DNA from: Annona cherimola
Lineage: Eukaryota > Streptophyta > Magnoliopsida > Magnoliales > Annonaceae
Reading direction: 5' to 3'
DNA: 64,000 bases
Assembly: GCA_030490835.1 (NCBI GenBank)
Contig: CM059972.1
Span: forward strand, 42,573,452 to 42,637,451
The position numbers were made by a program, and so were the translations under genes. Shown here piece by piece: positions 34,176 to 47,040 of this stretch. The first letter of the stretch is position 1. The number at the start of each line of letters is the position of its first letter. The notes below the pieces were generated by a model. The model searched no databases. It saw only the letters and a program-made list of their open reading frames with translations, and was not told the origin of the DNA.

Positions 34176-36618
34176 TGTGAAACCCCAATCTTAGACACGT
34201 ATAAAACCCTAGGGTTGTTGTGAAACCCAGACCATATACGCGTCATTTTCGGTTGTAAACCCTAAATTCTTTGTAATTATTTTTATGATAAATGAAAATT
34301 CATGAATTATATTTATGGATATGTGAATTGGAGATTAAAATAATGCAATTAAGAATTTAACCCATGTGAATAGTGCACATGAATAGTAACCCTGGGATTA
34401 AGACACGTGATTAAGAGTTAATCACTTGGATTAACTTAATCACAAAAAGACGAAAAAGGAGATTTAATCACTATAAGACAAATAGCATTACTTTTTATTA
34501 TTTTAATACAAATTTGGATTTTAGTGGAAAAATAGAAAAAAATTCATAATTTGCAATCCGAGCGTCGGAATTCGATGAAATTTTTTATGGATGGTTAAAA
34601 ATTCATGATGAACATGATGAATGGGTTAAGATGTGATGAAAATCACAAATCAAAGGTCAAGATGAAGCATCAAATAGAGATCGAAAAAGTAGCTTAACTT
34701 TTAATTAAATCTACTTTTGACTTTTTAATAAAATAAATAATAAAAAATAAAAAAATTAAATGAAAAGCTGCAAGTGGCAGGGACGTGCAGGGGGGGCAGT
34801 TGGGGTATTGACCAAATTCAATGGTCCATGATCAACCTCATCTTTAATCAATGGCTAAGATTGATTTAGCCTAATTTAATTAATTTTAAAAATAAAACAA
34901 TAGGTAAAAAATAGGGCTGCATAGGGGGGCTGGAGCAGGCCTAGGGTGGGCAGCTCTTGGCTCAAGGCATTTTTCAAAATTAAAAATACATACCAATTTA
35001 TAATTAAATACCTCAAAGCTAGGGGGTAAAATCCAATTTTTTTGAAAGATCAAGACCTATAAATAGGCAGCAGGGGGGACGTCCAAGGCCAAGAAATCCC
35101 AGCTCCAATTGAGCCATTTCGAGCCCCCAAACCATCCCACACGTCCAAGGAAAGAAATGAGTAAGTTAGAGGGAGAAAGTATGAGAAAAAGATGCGTATC
35201 TCCACTTCGGGTAAGTGATTTCTACCCAAATTTCTTTTGGATATTAAGTAGGGTAAAACCATGATTAGATAATGTCTAAGCATGAAAAAATAAGTATAGT
35301 AATAATTCTTAATCGGAATTATGCCAAAGCATCAAAAATTTAGAGCAAAGATGGAGCATTCGGGAAGATAGCATATGATATATAAAAATAATGCTCCAAA
35401 ATTTATAAATGATGATTTGGGATGTATGAATATGATAAATATGATGTTGGAATGATGATATATTAATTTCATGATTTTTGGAATTAAGGATTATGCTTAA
35501 GTGAATTTATGTTGATTTTTAGTATAAGGAGAAAGTGATTTATTTAGCCAAGTAAATGATGATAAATTCAAAAAGTATGAAATTTTCCATGATATATTAA
35601 GCATAAGCTATGTCATGGTATTTTTTATTTTTGGAAAAAATGTCAAATTTTGGAACCCATGAACAGTAACTCACGTTACTATGAACAGTAACTTCGGATG
35701 AACAGTGATTTGCTACAGTAACAGCGTGATTTGGAGAAAATTTGAGATTAATATTTAAATCTAATGATGGAATTTTTAAGGATTTATGGATAAAAATCCA
35801 GATAAGAAAATAATGACCAAGTATTTTTAAGGTTAACCTCTATAAGAAATTATGGAGAAAATAAGGTCATAAATGAATATAACATATGCATGATAAAGTA
35901 TGTATATCCTTTCACTTGTATAGGAAAAGAAAAGGAAAAGATAAAGGATTCAGATTGAAGCAAAGCAAAGGTAAGCAAGCAAACTTTTTGAAAATGATTT
36001 TATATATTTCATATTGCAACTATGGAATATGTTGGAATTGCTTTATTACAAGCAAATCCATATGGAAGTAAGGAGAAATATTAAGTAATTTACAAGCATA
36101 TGTTTTATGAAAGGTTTTACGAAAAGGTTTCCACTGGTTGATAGTAGATCACTTGATAAGTGTCTACTATTGAACAGGAGAAATGCATTTAAATGAAAAA
36201 AATTCTTGCTTACTGAGTTTCGACTCACGTTTTGCTTTTCAAACCATAGACAGGTACAACACAGGCCAAGAAGGAAAGGAAAAAGAAGGTATGAAGAAAA
36301 TTTTATGATATGCTGATCTGTATATGGTATGACATGAAAATATGATAAGGAGTTTTCAAATTATATATGTATGAAATGATCAGGTTAAAATAACCTGTAT
36401 TATACAAAAATAAGTATGAATCTTATCAATGATAATTGAGATTTGATGATAAGTATATGTCTTTATGTGATGAAAGAAAAGAAAAAGAAAGAAAAAAATT
36501 GGACGAGATCGAATTAAATACCCGCCGCGTGATTAGGGCAACAATCCTCATTCACACTTACTAATCGACAAAATCTTGGAGTAAGGACAAATGTGACGTC
36601 TCGGTTTGGGGCGCCACA
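34176..36618 (+). mobile_element. Solo chromovirus-type LTR nested in the chromovirus-2 LTR
   Basis: It ends GGGGCGCCACA (36618). Two starts are possible: TGTGAAACCCAGACC at 34219, matching the start of the 7824-10334 LTR, or TGTGAAACCCCAATC at 34176. With the second, flanks are TAAAA (34171-34175) and TAAAC (36619-36623), a TSD with one mismatch; with the first there is no TSD. The block 34176-34218 may be a partial duplication of the LTR start. The host LTR resumes on both sides, including similar CACAGACYGYAGYC words at 34115-34165 and 36652-36700. Confidence 0.88.
35058..35065 (+). promoter_or_regulatory. TATA box of the solo LTR
   Basis: TATAAATA inside CTATAAATAGGC, equivalent to the box at 9472-9479 in the sister LTR. 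Confidence 0.6.
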
Positions 36619-39600
36619 TAAACCATCTTAAGAAAAGCGGGATCACAGACCGCAGTCTGCATCCATTCTTGAAAAATATCACAGATTGTAGTCAGTGTCT
36701 TTTTAAATTATTTTTAAAAAGAACATCATAGGCCACAGTCCGTGTCAACTTGTAAAGTGAGCGCACCCATTTTAACAAGTTATTATTTGAAATCTAGTTT
36801 TAGGATGACCTTCCTTAAATTCTTTGAGAAACATTTTGAGTAAAATATTTTGATAAGCATTTGAGATGTTTGAGAAAATAATAGATCTTAAAATCCTTAT
36901 AATAACGAAACTTCAAAGCTTTTGGATTTTCAAGAATAAATCACGTATTTTCCTAACATTTTCTTAGTTTTTATTTTGGGGCCTTTTGCTCACAAAGGTT
37001 ATGCAATTGTACCATCCCCTTCTCAACCACCCTGGAATCAAATTCTTGTCCACATATCTATCTTGTCATTTTTACATAAATAGGAGCTTGCATAGCCTTT
37101 TGCTTGCCATTCTAGCAACCCGAAATCAAACCGTTATATGAAATCAACTTATCGGGTTGGTCATCCTTAAACCCCTTTTTAACAACATCCATATAAACAT
37201 TTTTCAAGAAATTCTCAACATATTTCCTTATCTAAAGGAAATTAAAACTTTTCGAATATCATTTCAAACATATGGACTATGTCCAAATTATCATTTATAT
37301 TTAAATGTCATGACATCGAAATCAAATCCCCTTTCAAATCAACATCATAAAAAACTTACTTGCTTAAAATTCATTGGCGTAAAGCATAAAATCCTTAAGA
37401 AATAACATCATGAAGAACTTGCTTACTTGGAAGCAAATTCTTAAAACCATCAACATAAAGCATTCCCAATCTTTGGCAACATTTGTGATAAAATAATTAT
37501 CTTAAAAAGTGTTTCTTACTTCTCATGAAGCAAACCTTAAGGCTTTTCATTAAAGTCATTCTTTTCCAAAACTTGTAGCTTTTCATTAAAGCCATCCTTT
37601 TCAAAACTTATGCTTGCCTATTCGTCAAAATATCATCATAAACATTATCAATTATGCCAACACATAGAAAGAAAATAATATTTTGGAAAGTTTGCTTGCT
37701 TACCTGAGATAACCTTAATCCCTTTCTCCATACCTTTCCTTGCCTTTGCCTAGATAAATGAAAATGACATTTCATTTATATGCATCAAATTCAAATGCAT
37801 GCATCCCTTAGGGTTTTCCAACCTACATGAATCCTTTTTGATTTACATTAAACTAACTTAACCCACTTGCCTTTCAAGTTGAGTGTCCATTTTTCAATTC
37901 TCACATGAGTATAAGTTATACTTTCATAGCACTCATTCCTTTTAAAATCCAGTTCTAATAGGTTAAACTCTCATAATAACTTATGATACTTATTTCTATC
38001 CCATTTTAAGTTAAATTCCATCCCAAAAATCTGGAATTTAATATTTATTTTGATTTATTCCTTAATCTGTCCACAATGCTGTCCATAATGCTGAAATCAG
38101 ACACACTAATCTCTCTAATTTTTGAATCATAATCAAATCAAGGAATTTAAATCTAAAATTTCTTTCATACGTTAATAACTACATGAGATAACCAAAATAA
38201 ATATTTTCAGCACAACATATGAAGTATTTATATTTATTTTGGTATTTTTACTTTACTAGATAGAAGCATCAATTTTCAGATAGCTCTAATTACGTTAATT
38301 ATTAGGTATATTTATACCAAAAAGATTAATTTTTATTTTGTTCCTGTGTTATTCATGATGTATTACACATCATATAAAATTTTTAGCACAAAATACTTTG
38401 TATAAAAATTATTAAAAATCATTTGGTGCAGCTGATCCTGACACCCGTTCAACCTTGTTCAGGTTGAATTTCCTAGATTTTTAATTTACAACCTGCTTAT
38501 ATTTTTAAAATAAAAATTGGGTCGTTCCTTAATAAGTCTATAATGAGGTTTATTAAAAATTTTCAGGCTAAAAATAATTCATTTACTATTTATTTCATAT
38601 TTTTCTTTCCTATTCTAGATTCAATACATATAAACATATCCATGTGATTCATTTTACCCTTATAAATATTAACACATAATCTATACGAGGGTTTGGTTTA
38701 CTTAATCATTCAGAAAGAATTCAAGCATATATTTACCCATGAATTAAATATTTTTAACCATCTTTAGCTTAATCATCAACCAAACATGATTTAGGTTAAC
38801 GTATATGAATCAAAAACGCATAATACTCACCCAAATTAAACATGAACATGGGTAAACCTTGTTGAATCCTTTTTCCCTTCTTTTCTTCTTCGTTTTCCTC
38901 CTTGCTTGGCCTGCTTGGGATGACCCTTGCTGCTGCCCCTTTGTGGAGAAAATTTTCTCTCTCTTTCTCTCTCCTTTTTCTTGCTAGAACGTCTCCTTGC
39001 TACCACTTTCCTCCTTGTTTCCTCCTTTCTTGCTGCCCAAGCAATCCCTTTCTATTATTTTTTTATTTTATAATTTTTAAATGCCAAATATACCCATATG
39101 GACGTCCATGCAAAACCTTGCTGCCCAAGTTACCTTGCTGTCATGTTTTTTACCTAGCTGCCTCTCCATTTAATTCCTAGCTATGCACGTGCTTAGGTGG
39201 CTGCATTATCTTGCCATTTTTGCATTTTTTGAAAAATCAAAATCCAAGCATATCCCCCTTAAACGTCCCTTGAGCATGCCACATATCTATGCCTCCTTAA
39301 GCTACACCATAGCCATTTAAAACCATGCATTTAAGCTCTTGATTTTCCATGAATTTTAGCATTTTTGTTAATTCATAAAATCCACTTGGAATTGCCTCCC
39401 TTTGACACCTCATATATGCCATTAAATAATTCATTTAATCCACTTGCTTTCACATAAATGCTATGATACTTTTGGGTGCACAAAGTCGAAGATACTCAAC
39501 TTTTTTCGATTAAGCATATTCCCATGGTAATTAACTTAATCCAATCCTTCCACATCATAGATTTCATAATTTTATTCAACCGTTTTGAATTTTATCTCAA

Positions 39601-40077
39601 ACCGACTTTTCTACTTCAAGTTATGATCCTTTGAAAATAACCTTAGAGTGTGAGATTGAAAACAAATAATTATCATCTTAATTCCATCACATTTGCCTTA
39701 ATCCAATCCACACATAAGGTTGAACCCAAAGTCATGAGTTTACCTTTCAAATTTCATCTCATTTCGCCTTATAGGCGTCAAGTTATGAATTTTTATATTT
39801 TTCAACATAATTCCATAATTATCATTTTAATTTTCGTAAATTAAATCATGAAAATTAAAATAATTATTCAAGTCACATTAGCATCTTCTAATCCTCGTTA
39901 AGCCACTTTAGTCATATTGACTTACATTAGGCTATGACAATTAATCTTAATCACCATTCTTAATCATTACCCTAATTGCAGAATATCATTAAATCATAAA
40001 AATATCCAAATCATACATGATTCATGTTTACATGACAAATGCAGATATATGAGCCCTACTTGGGTCTGGGTATCACA

Positions 40078-40091
40078 ATCCTCCCCCTATA
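40078..40091 (-). promoter_or_regulatory. Polypurine tract of chromovirus-2
   Basis: TATAGGGGGAGGAT on the minus strand, directly before the LTR start TGTGATACC. The adjoining GGGACGAAACCTGTTA is shared with chromovirus-1. Confidence 0.85.
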
Positions 40092-40377
40092 ACAGGTTTC
40101 GTCCCGAAACCTATTACATTTCAAATATCGGGGTAAGACTGATTTAAATTAGCCAACTTATCATTTTTCTTCCAATACTTTCAATGGTTTATCACACTTC
40201 CATTGTGCTACTCTGCCTTGATGGCACTTTTAGCCATGGTCCATTAGACATATTACTTATCTCTATGGTTTCCGATTCTCATATGGGTTTTCCATTGGCA
40301 ATTGCCCTTTTCTTTGTGCCTTTCAACTTTCGCTCTTATGGTAGGCATACTATTTTTCTTATACATAGAGACATTAT
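40092..40377 (-). mobile_element. Chromovirus-2 interior next to its PPT
   Basis: On the minus strand a short frame reading LANLNQSYPDI before a stop (about 40124-40160) fits the last residues of a chromodomain (YP.LF). Before it the frame is lost. The rest has no recognisable pol sequence. The copia target ATTAT is at 40373-40377. Confidence 0.45.
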
Positions 40378-40514
40378 TGTTGGAAACATATGAAAAATAA
40401 GCCAAGACTATGTTTTGATGATTAACAAATCAATTTGAGTAAGTTTTGGTTACTAACATGTTTGTGAAGATGATTAAAGGTTATAAAAATGAAGAATATA
40501 AAGCATGAAAAGTC

Positions 40515-40850
40515 AAGTCGATTTCCAAGTCGACTCAGGCATCAACTTAGGCCAAGTTGATCCCCAAGTCGACTCCAGTAGCGACTTCAGCTCGTCATTT
40601 TCGTCCAGAGTTGAATACGGGGAACCAAGCTATCGAAGTCGCAAACGAAGTTGACTCCCAAGTCGACTCTGCATGCGACTTGGGTGAAGTAGCAGACCAA
40701 GTCGACTCTAGTAGTGACTCAGAGGCGTCGTTTTTCGTCTAGAGTTGAAATCGAGAATGAGAGCTGCCGAAGTCGTATCCCAAGTCGACTTCGCATGCGA
40801 CTTGGGTGAAATCGCAGACCAAGTCGACTCCAGTTTCGACTTCAATGCGG
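40515..40850 (+). repeat. GTCGAC-rich tandem repeat, two-unit version
   Basis: Units carry GAAGTCG..CCAAGTCGACTC and GCGACTTGGGTGAAGTCGC words, then GTCCAGAGTTGAAATCG. The reading frames through it (VANEVDS, CDLGEVADQVDS) are repeat artefacts. Confidence 0.75.
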
Positions 40851-41407
40851 AACTTGCAGATCAAGATGGCTCAATGCTAAGATTCAAGTGGAAATGAAGA
40901 TCAATTCGACTCAGACACTCAACATGGATCAAATGAAGATCAAATGAAGATAAAAGCAAGCAGGGCTGCATGAATCCATCATGTTGGATCATGAACACTT
41001 ACTCGGACATCTTCCATGCATTCCAAGATTCAAGTACTCAAGAACTCAAGAAAAGGAATCCAAGGTTTTCAATGTAAATAAGCATACAATGTTCCAAAGA
41101 GGTATAAATCAAGAGAATAATATCAATATGAAGAAAATCAAGTGATTAAAGTCATCTCCGAAGATTTCAAGTTCAACTAGCAAGCTGAAGAAGTGAAGTC
41201 GCACCCGAAGTCGACTTCACCTGCGACTTGGGTCAAGTCGAGGACCAAGTCGACCCAGACTGGAACTTGAAGAAGTTGCAGAGAGCCGAAGTCCCACCCG
41301 AAGTCGACTCCACCTGCGACTTGGGTCGCAACGGTCGAAAATTTTTTGAATGTTGGAGCATTAAATGCGCGCCACCTACCTCCAAATGTTCAGATTCCCT
41401 CGCAAAT

Positions 41408-41414
41408 TATATAA
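41408..41414 (+). promoter_or_regulatory. TATA box, Copia-1 5' LTR
   Basis: TATATAA in AATTATATAAGGCATT, conserved in all four full copia LTRs and following ATTAAATGCGCGCCACCTAC. It is a likely start of the genomic RNA a short distance downstream. Confidence 0.6.
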
Positions 41415-42043
41415 GGCATTTAATATGAACGAGGAGAGTAGTTGAGAATTCATTGAATGAGCATAACTCCCATCTTCAAGAGCATTAAGTGATCAAGCCA
41501 TCATATAGAAGAAGAACCTTGCTTCCAAACTGCTAAGAGCTGGTTGCTGAATCTTTAAAGCAGTTCTTCTCTGTGTCAAATTTGCCTCTACACAATTAGT
41601 AACGTGTAGAAACTCTCTTTTACTTTTACTTGTTGTATTGAACTTGATTTAGTTTGGGTAACTAAGATCAAGTGTAAGCAAAGTAGTGTGTGATTGGAGC
41701 GGAACTCGTCACCTACTTGTACTGTGTATTGTTAATGCCCCCTAGAGCTGGAATCTAGAAGAGAGCAGTGGCTCTAGTTGTATTTGTGAAATACGATAGT
41801 GGAACCCAAGTCACAAGAGGTGTGAGCTTGGAAGAGTGGAGTAGGGAGGTTGCCCGAACCACTATAAAATCTTGTGTGTTAATATTTATTTATGCTTTCT
41901 ACACTATATTGCTTTCCATTTACTTCTTCATAAAAGGGGACTGAATTAATCCGGGGTAAAGTTTCTGTTTAAGTTGAAAATTTTTAAATACCCAATTCAC
42001 CCCTCCCCTCTTGGGTAATCGCCATTAACTCGGGACCAACAAG

Positions 42044-42055
42044 TGGTATCAGAGC
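42044..42055 (+). promoter_or_regulatory. Primer binding site of Copia-1
   Basis: TGGTATCAGAGC, complementary to the initiator tRNA-Met 3' end, lies two bases after the LTR. Confidence 0.93.
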
Positions 42056-42089
42056 AGGTATTTGAGTTATACTAAAGAGATCTTTTGAT

Positions 42090-43959
42090 ATGGCATCCCA
42101 ATCGACTTCCGTTCCCGTATTTGCCAAAGGTCAATCTTTTACTAGGCCACCATTGTTTGATGGGAACAATTTCGGCTATTGGTAGCTATGTATGAAACAA
42201 CTCATCATGGCTACAGATATGGACTCTTGGATTGTAATCCAAGACGGTGTAACCTTTTCTATTGATGAAAGAGCTTCCAAATTGACCGATGAGGAAGTAA
42301 AAACTGTTAAGAGCAACGCTAAAGCTATGAACTCAATATTTTGTGCTCTTACCGCTTCCGAATATGATAGAGTATCCTCTTGTCTAACTGAAAAAGAAAT
42401 ATGGGATACTTTAACATCTATCTATGAAGGAACTTCTCAAGTTGAAGGGACAAGGAGAAATGTTTTGATTGGAGAGTTGGAAAGCTTTAGAATGCTAGAT
42501 ACAGAAAATATTTTTGAAATGTTTGCTAGATTCTCAAAAATTACTAATGCTTTGAAAGGTCTTGGAAAGGCAATTTATGAATCTGAACAGGTCATGAAAA
42601 TTCTAAGGGCGCTACCCGAATCGTGGTCTTCGAAAATTACTGCAATAGAAGAAGCAAAGGACTTGAATACATTGAAGCTAGAAGACCTTATTAGCTCACT
42701 AATGTCACATGAGCTAATCAAGAAAAGAAATGAAGATCACCACAAAGGAAAAAGAGCAATTGCACTAAAAGTAACCCATAACTCGGATGAATCCACCTCA
42801 TCATCTCACAATGACAATGAAGACATTGCTCTACTTACTCGCAAATTTTGAAAGTTTGTGAGAAAAGAAAAGAACTTCAAAGACTTCAAAGAGAGACCAC
42901 GAAAAGAGAAGAAGAAGGAGGCTACAAAGTGCTATAGATGCGGCGGTATGGGACATATGCAAGCTCAATGTCCTACACCGGAAGAAAGATCAAAGGATCA
43001 TCAAGAAAAGAAGGAAAGATATGAAAGCCGAAAATTCCAAAGGCCTAAGGGAAGAGGAATGTACGTGAACGAAGAAACTTCATCAACAAGCAGCTCCTCA
43101 ACCGATGATTTCGAAGCGGAAAATTGTGAAAGAATATGCTGTATGGCGCGGATTGAGCAAGAAGAAAATTTGCTATGCTTAAACACAACGAAAGTTTTGG
43201 AAGAGCAAACCACCTCAACAAAATGCACAAGTAATGAAGAGGTAACTTCCAAATTTTGTCATTCTCAATCTACTTATTCTTCTATTCAAGAATGTCTTAA
43301 ATATGCTGAATTAGAGGAATTATAATATGCATATGATTCATTATATGAGGAAATCAAAAAATTAGGAAACAAGTTATCATTAAAGAGATAACAATGCAAT
43401 TCCATTATTATTGTAAATGAAAAACTAGCTGAAAGTACATCAAAACTGAAAGAAGAAAATGAACTACTATTGAAGGAAGTGAAAAATTGAAAAAGGAGAA
43501 TGAATCCTTAAATGAATCATTAGCTAAATTCTCTAATACAGGAGAAAATGTGAAAATGTTTCTGAACATGACCTCTCAAAACAATAAAAAAGGTCTTGGA
43601 TATTTTACATTTGAGCAAAGAGAAAGCGGCAAATCGAATGTGCCAATACTTGGAAAAAATCAAACTAAAACTACACCTATTTACATACCTAAAGGGAAAC
43701 GAGTTGTTTGGACCAAAAGGCCAACTTTTGAACCACTACATACTTGGAGGCCTACTCCTAGATTACCAATGTCTTGTAATTTTTGCAACAAGATGGGTCA
43801 CAAAATTCATAGATGCAACTTTAAGAAACTATATGACCATGGTGCAAAATTAGTTTGGGTTCCAAGAAACACAAGATTTGGGCTTTCAAAGATAGAACAA
43901 CAAAGATTAAATCAGTTTACTAACCCAAATGGACCCATAAAATGGGTGCCAAAGAGATA
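42090..43959 (+). pseudogene. Gag of Copia-1
   Basis: Capsid and nucleocapsid protein. ATG at 42090 starts MASQSTSVP. A TAG at 42183 (codon 32) follows GYW where Copia-2 has Lys. The UBN2 / Retrotran_gag_2 capsid domain covers about residues 35-220 (MKQLIMATDMDSWI, LTASEYDRVSSCLTEKEIWD, LEDLISSLMSHELIKK). A TGA at 42849, shared with Copia-2, follows. Then comes a Lys-rich stretch with zinc knuckle CYRCGGMGHMQAQC (about 42932-42973), a Ser-rich and Glu-rich linker, coiled-coil-like Lys/Glu repeats (43430-43520, frame changed), and a second CX2CX4HX4C knuckle, CNFCNKMGHKIHRC (about 43776-43817). Stops at 43323 and near 43390 also break it. Confidence 0.9.
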
Positions 43960-46900
43960 AGAGTTATTTGTTCATTTTTCAGATATGTTTCAAGGCAAAG
44001 GCAAGCAACGTTTGGTTCATGGATAGTAGTTGCTCAAGGCATATGATTGGTGAAAGAAGTTTATTTCATAAACTCAAGTCTTGCAATGATGGAACTGTCG
44101 CTTTCGGAAATAATGAGAAAGGTAAAATCAAAGGTAAAGAAAACATTTATAGTATTTCAAATGCATGTATGGAAGATGTGTTATTTGTTGAAGGACTTAA
44201 GCACAATTTAATGAGTATTAGCCAATTATGTGACAGAGGATACAAGGTTATGTTTGAATCATCTATATGTAATGTATTTGATGGAGAACATATCATGTTT
44301 AGCAGAAAAAGACATGAAAATGTATATTTGGTTTCACTTGATGAACTAGATGGTCAATGTCTAATGGCCATTGACAATGATCCATGGGTTTGGCATAAGA
44401 GACTTGGGCATATAAACATGACAAATATAAAGACCCTATGAAAGAAGAGTTTGATAGAAGGATTGCCTAAATTGAAATATGACAAAGATAAAATTTGCAA
44501 GGCATGTTAATTGTCAAAACAACCTAAAATGCCTTTCTCTACCAAAAAGGAGATTTCCACCACTAGGCCACTTGAATTGCTACACATGGATCTATATGGG
44601 TCATCCGACATTTTAACCATTGGTGGAAAGAAATATGTGTTTGTAATAGTTGATGATTTTTCAAGATTCACATGGATAATTCTCTTAGCTAGCAAAGATG
44701 AAGCCTTCTCTATGTTTGCAACTTTTGTAAACTTGGTGCAAAATGAAAAACAAAGTACTATTATGACCATTAGAAGTGATCATGGTGGTGAGTTTGAAAA
44801 TAAATGATTCATAGAATTATGTAATGAAAAAGGAATTCACCACACATTTTCTGCACCAAGAACTCCACAACAAAATGGAGTGGTAGAAAGGAAAAATAGA
44901 ACCATACAAGCGATGGCTAGAATAATGCTAAATGAGAATAAACTATCCAAGAAATTTTGGGGTGAAACTGTAAGTATAGCTTGTCATGTGTTGAATCGAG
45001 TCACCATTAGAGTTATCTTGAAAAAGACACCATATGAGCTATGGAAAGGAAGAAAACCACATATTTCTTATTTTCACACTTTTGGATGCACATGCTATGT
45101 TTTGAACAATGGTAAAACAAACTTGGAAAAACTAGATGCTAAGAGTGATGAGGCAATATTCCTTGGTTACTCATCAAATAACAAAGCATATAGAGTCTTC
45201 AATAAAAGGAACCAAGTTGTAGAAGAGTCGATACATATTGTTTTTGATGAATATAATCCATGCTTCAAAAGAAAAGATGATTTAAGTGATGCAGATGAGA
45301 TAACAAGTAGCCTTGAAAAATTGCATATGGAGAAGCAAGAAGAATCCGAGGAAAAGGTAAGTGAAGGTAATAATTCCTGTAAACCTCCAACTGATTTAAA
45401 GTTCAAAAATGTCCATCTAATTGAACAAGTTATAGGGAATGTCTATGAAGGTGTAAAGACTAGAAGGTCAAAACAAAATATTTGTGGACAATACGCCTTT
45501 GTATCCAAAATTGAACCATCCACTATAAACCAAGCCCTTGATGATGAAAACTGGATCATAGCAATGCAAGAGGAATTAAATCAATTTGAAAGAAACCAAG
45601 TTTGGCATCTTGTTCCAAGACCAAAAGATTGCATTGTCATTGGCACAAAATGGGTCTTTAGGAACAAATTAGGTGAAAGTGGACTTGTGGTGAGAAACAA
45701 AGCTAGACTTGTGGCAAAGGGATACTCACAAGAAGAGGGAATAGATTTTGAGGAATCCTATGCTCTAGTTGCTAGATTAGAAGCCATTCGTATCTTACTA
45801 GCTTTTGCATCTCACATGAACTTTAAATTATTTCAAATGGATGTTAAAAGTGCATTTCTGAATGGTTATATAAATGAAGAGGTGTATGTTGAACAACCAC
45901 CTGGATTTGAGGAGAAAGTTCAATCTAAATTTGTATACAAATTAACCAAAGCATTATATGGATTAAAACAAGCCTCAAGAGCTTGGTATGAGAGATTAAG
46001 AAAATTTTTGATTGATCATGACTTCCAAAAGGAAAAGGTAGACGCCACTTTGTTTATCAAGTACAAAGAAAAAGATATCTTGATTATTCAAATTTATGTT
46101 GATGACATTATTTTTGGTGCTACTAATGAGATTCTTTGTCAAGAATTTTCTGAGCTTATGTAGAAAGAATTTGAGATGAGTATGATGGGGGAGCTAAATT
46201 TCTTGATTGGACTACAAATTAAACAATCAAGTGAAGGGATCTTCATAAACCAGTCCAAGTACATCAAGGAAATGTTAAAGAAGTTTGGCATGGAAAACAG
46301 CAAAGGGGCAAACACACCTATGAGCTCAACCATTAAAATTGACAAGGACGAGAAAGGCAAACCAGTCGATTTAAAATTATATAGAAGTATGATAGGTTCT
46401 TTATTATATTTAACTGCTTCTAGGCCTAATATATTTTTTAGTGTGTGTATGTGTTCTAGATTTCAATCATGTCCAAAAGAATCACACTTGGTAGTTGTAA
46501 AAAGAATTTTCAGATATTTTATAGATACTACCAACATAGGACTTTGGTATCCAAAGAATTTTTAATTTTGATCTAATCGGTTACTCGGATGCGGATTTTG
46601 CCGGCTACAAGGTAGATAGAAAAAGCACTAGTGGAACATGTCAGTTTCTTAGGAACATGTTGGTTTCATGGTTTTCAAGAAAACAAACTAGTGTTGCTCT
46701 ATCTACGGCGGAAGCCGAATATGTTGTCGCCGGGAGCTGTTGTGCTCAATTACTTTGGACGAAACAACAACTTAGGGATTATGGCATGAACTTTAAAGAT
46801 ATACCTATTAGATGTGATAACACAAGTGCAATATGTTTAACTAAAAATCCAGTATTGCATTCTAGGACCAAGCATATAGACCGTAGACATCACTTTATTA

Positions 46901-47040
46901 GAGAACATGTAGAAAATCATGATATATGTTTGAAATATGTAAGAACAGAAGATCAAATTGCAGACATATTCACCAAACCACTAGCAAAAGAACCATTTTA
47001 TAAAATTAGAAATGATATGGGTATGCTTGAATTAACTTAG
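43960..47040 (+). pseudogene. Pol of Copia-1 (protease, integrase, RT, RNase H)
   Basis: The protease has WFMDSSCSRHM (about 44015) where DSG is usual, so the active-site Gly is Ser. The GAG-pre-integrase motif is WHKRLGHINM (44391). The integrase shows CKAC, LLHMDLYG (first Asp), IRSDHGGEF (second Asp) and [11 protein letters not shown] (Glu, about 44870). The longest open stretch, 44880-46163 (427 codons), carries the integrase C-terminus and the reverse transcriptase: [49 protein letters not shown] and the active site IYVDDIIFG. RNase H follows with DADFAGYKVDRKSTSGTC, STAEAEYV and ADIFTKPL, ending at TAG 47038-47040. Stops at 44439, 44508, 44805 and 46161 and a frameshift near 46560 disable it. 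Confidence 0.93.

Larger units (their letters stand above)
32742..40077 (-). repeat. 3' LTR of chromovirus-2, interrupted by a solo LTR
   Basis: The plus-strand edges are TGTGGAGCTCCAACCCGAG (32742) and GGTCTGGGTATCACA (to 40077). Without the insertion at 34176-36618 it is about 4.9 kb. The minus strand contains the donor-like GGTAAGCAAGC (37694-37704), the partner GTTTGCTTAC (33260-33269), the hairpin (33246-33259) and ACAGG (about 33222), so the putative intron would be about 2 kb. The hairpin CGCCTATAAGGCG lies at 39765-39777. Confidence 0.85.
40378..42041 (+). repeat. 5' LTR of Copia-1
   Basis: The 1664-bp LTR runs from TGTTGGAAACATATG to CTCGGGACCAACA. Clusters of GTCGAC-rich repeats lie at about 40515-40850 and 41190-41335. 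TATATAA is at 41408-41414. Its first 150 bases differ from the 3' LTR at about seven positions by eye. It has one fewer roughly 130-bp repeat unit than the 3' LTR. Confidence 0.95.

Noticed and set aside
42044..42055. tRNA-like sequence TGGTATCAGAGC
   Set aside because: Only the primer-binding complement of a tRNA 3' end; no tRNA fold around it.
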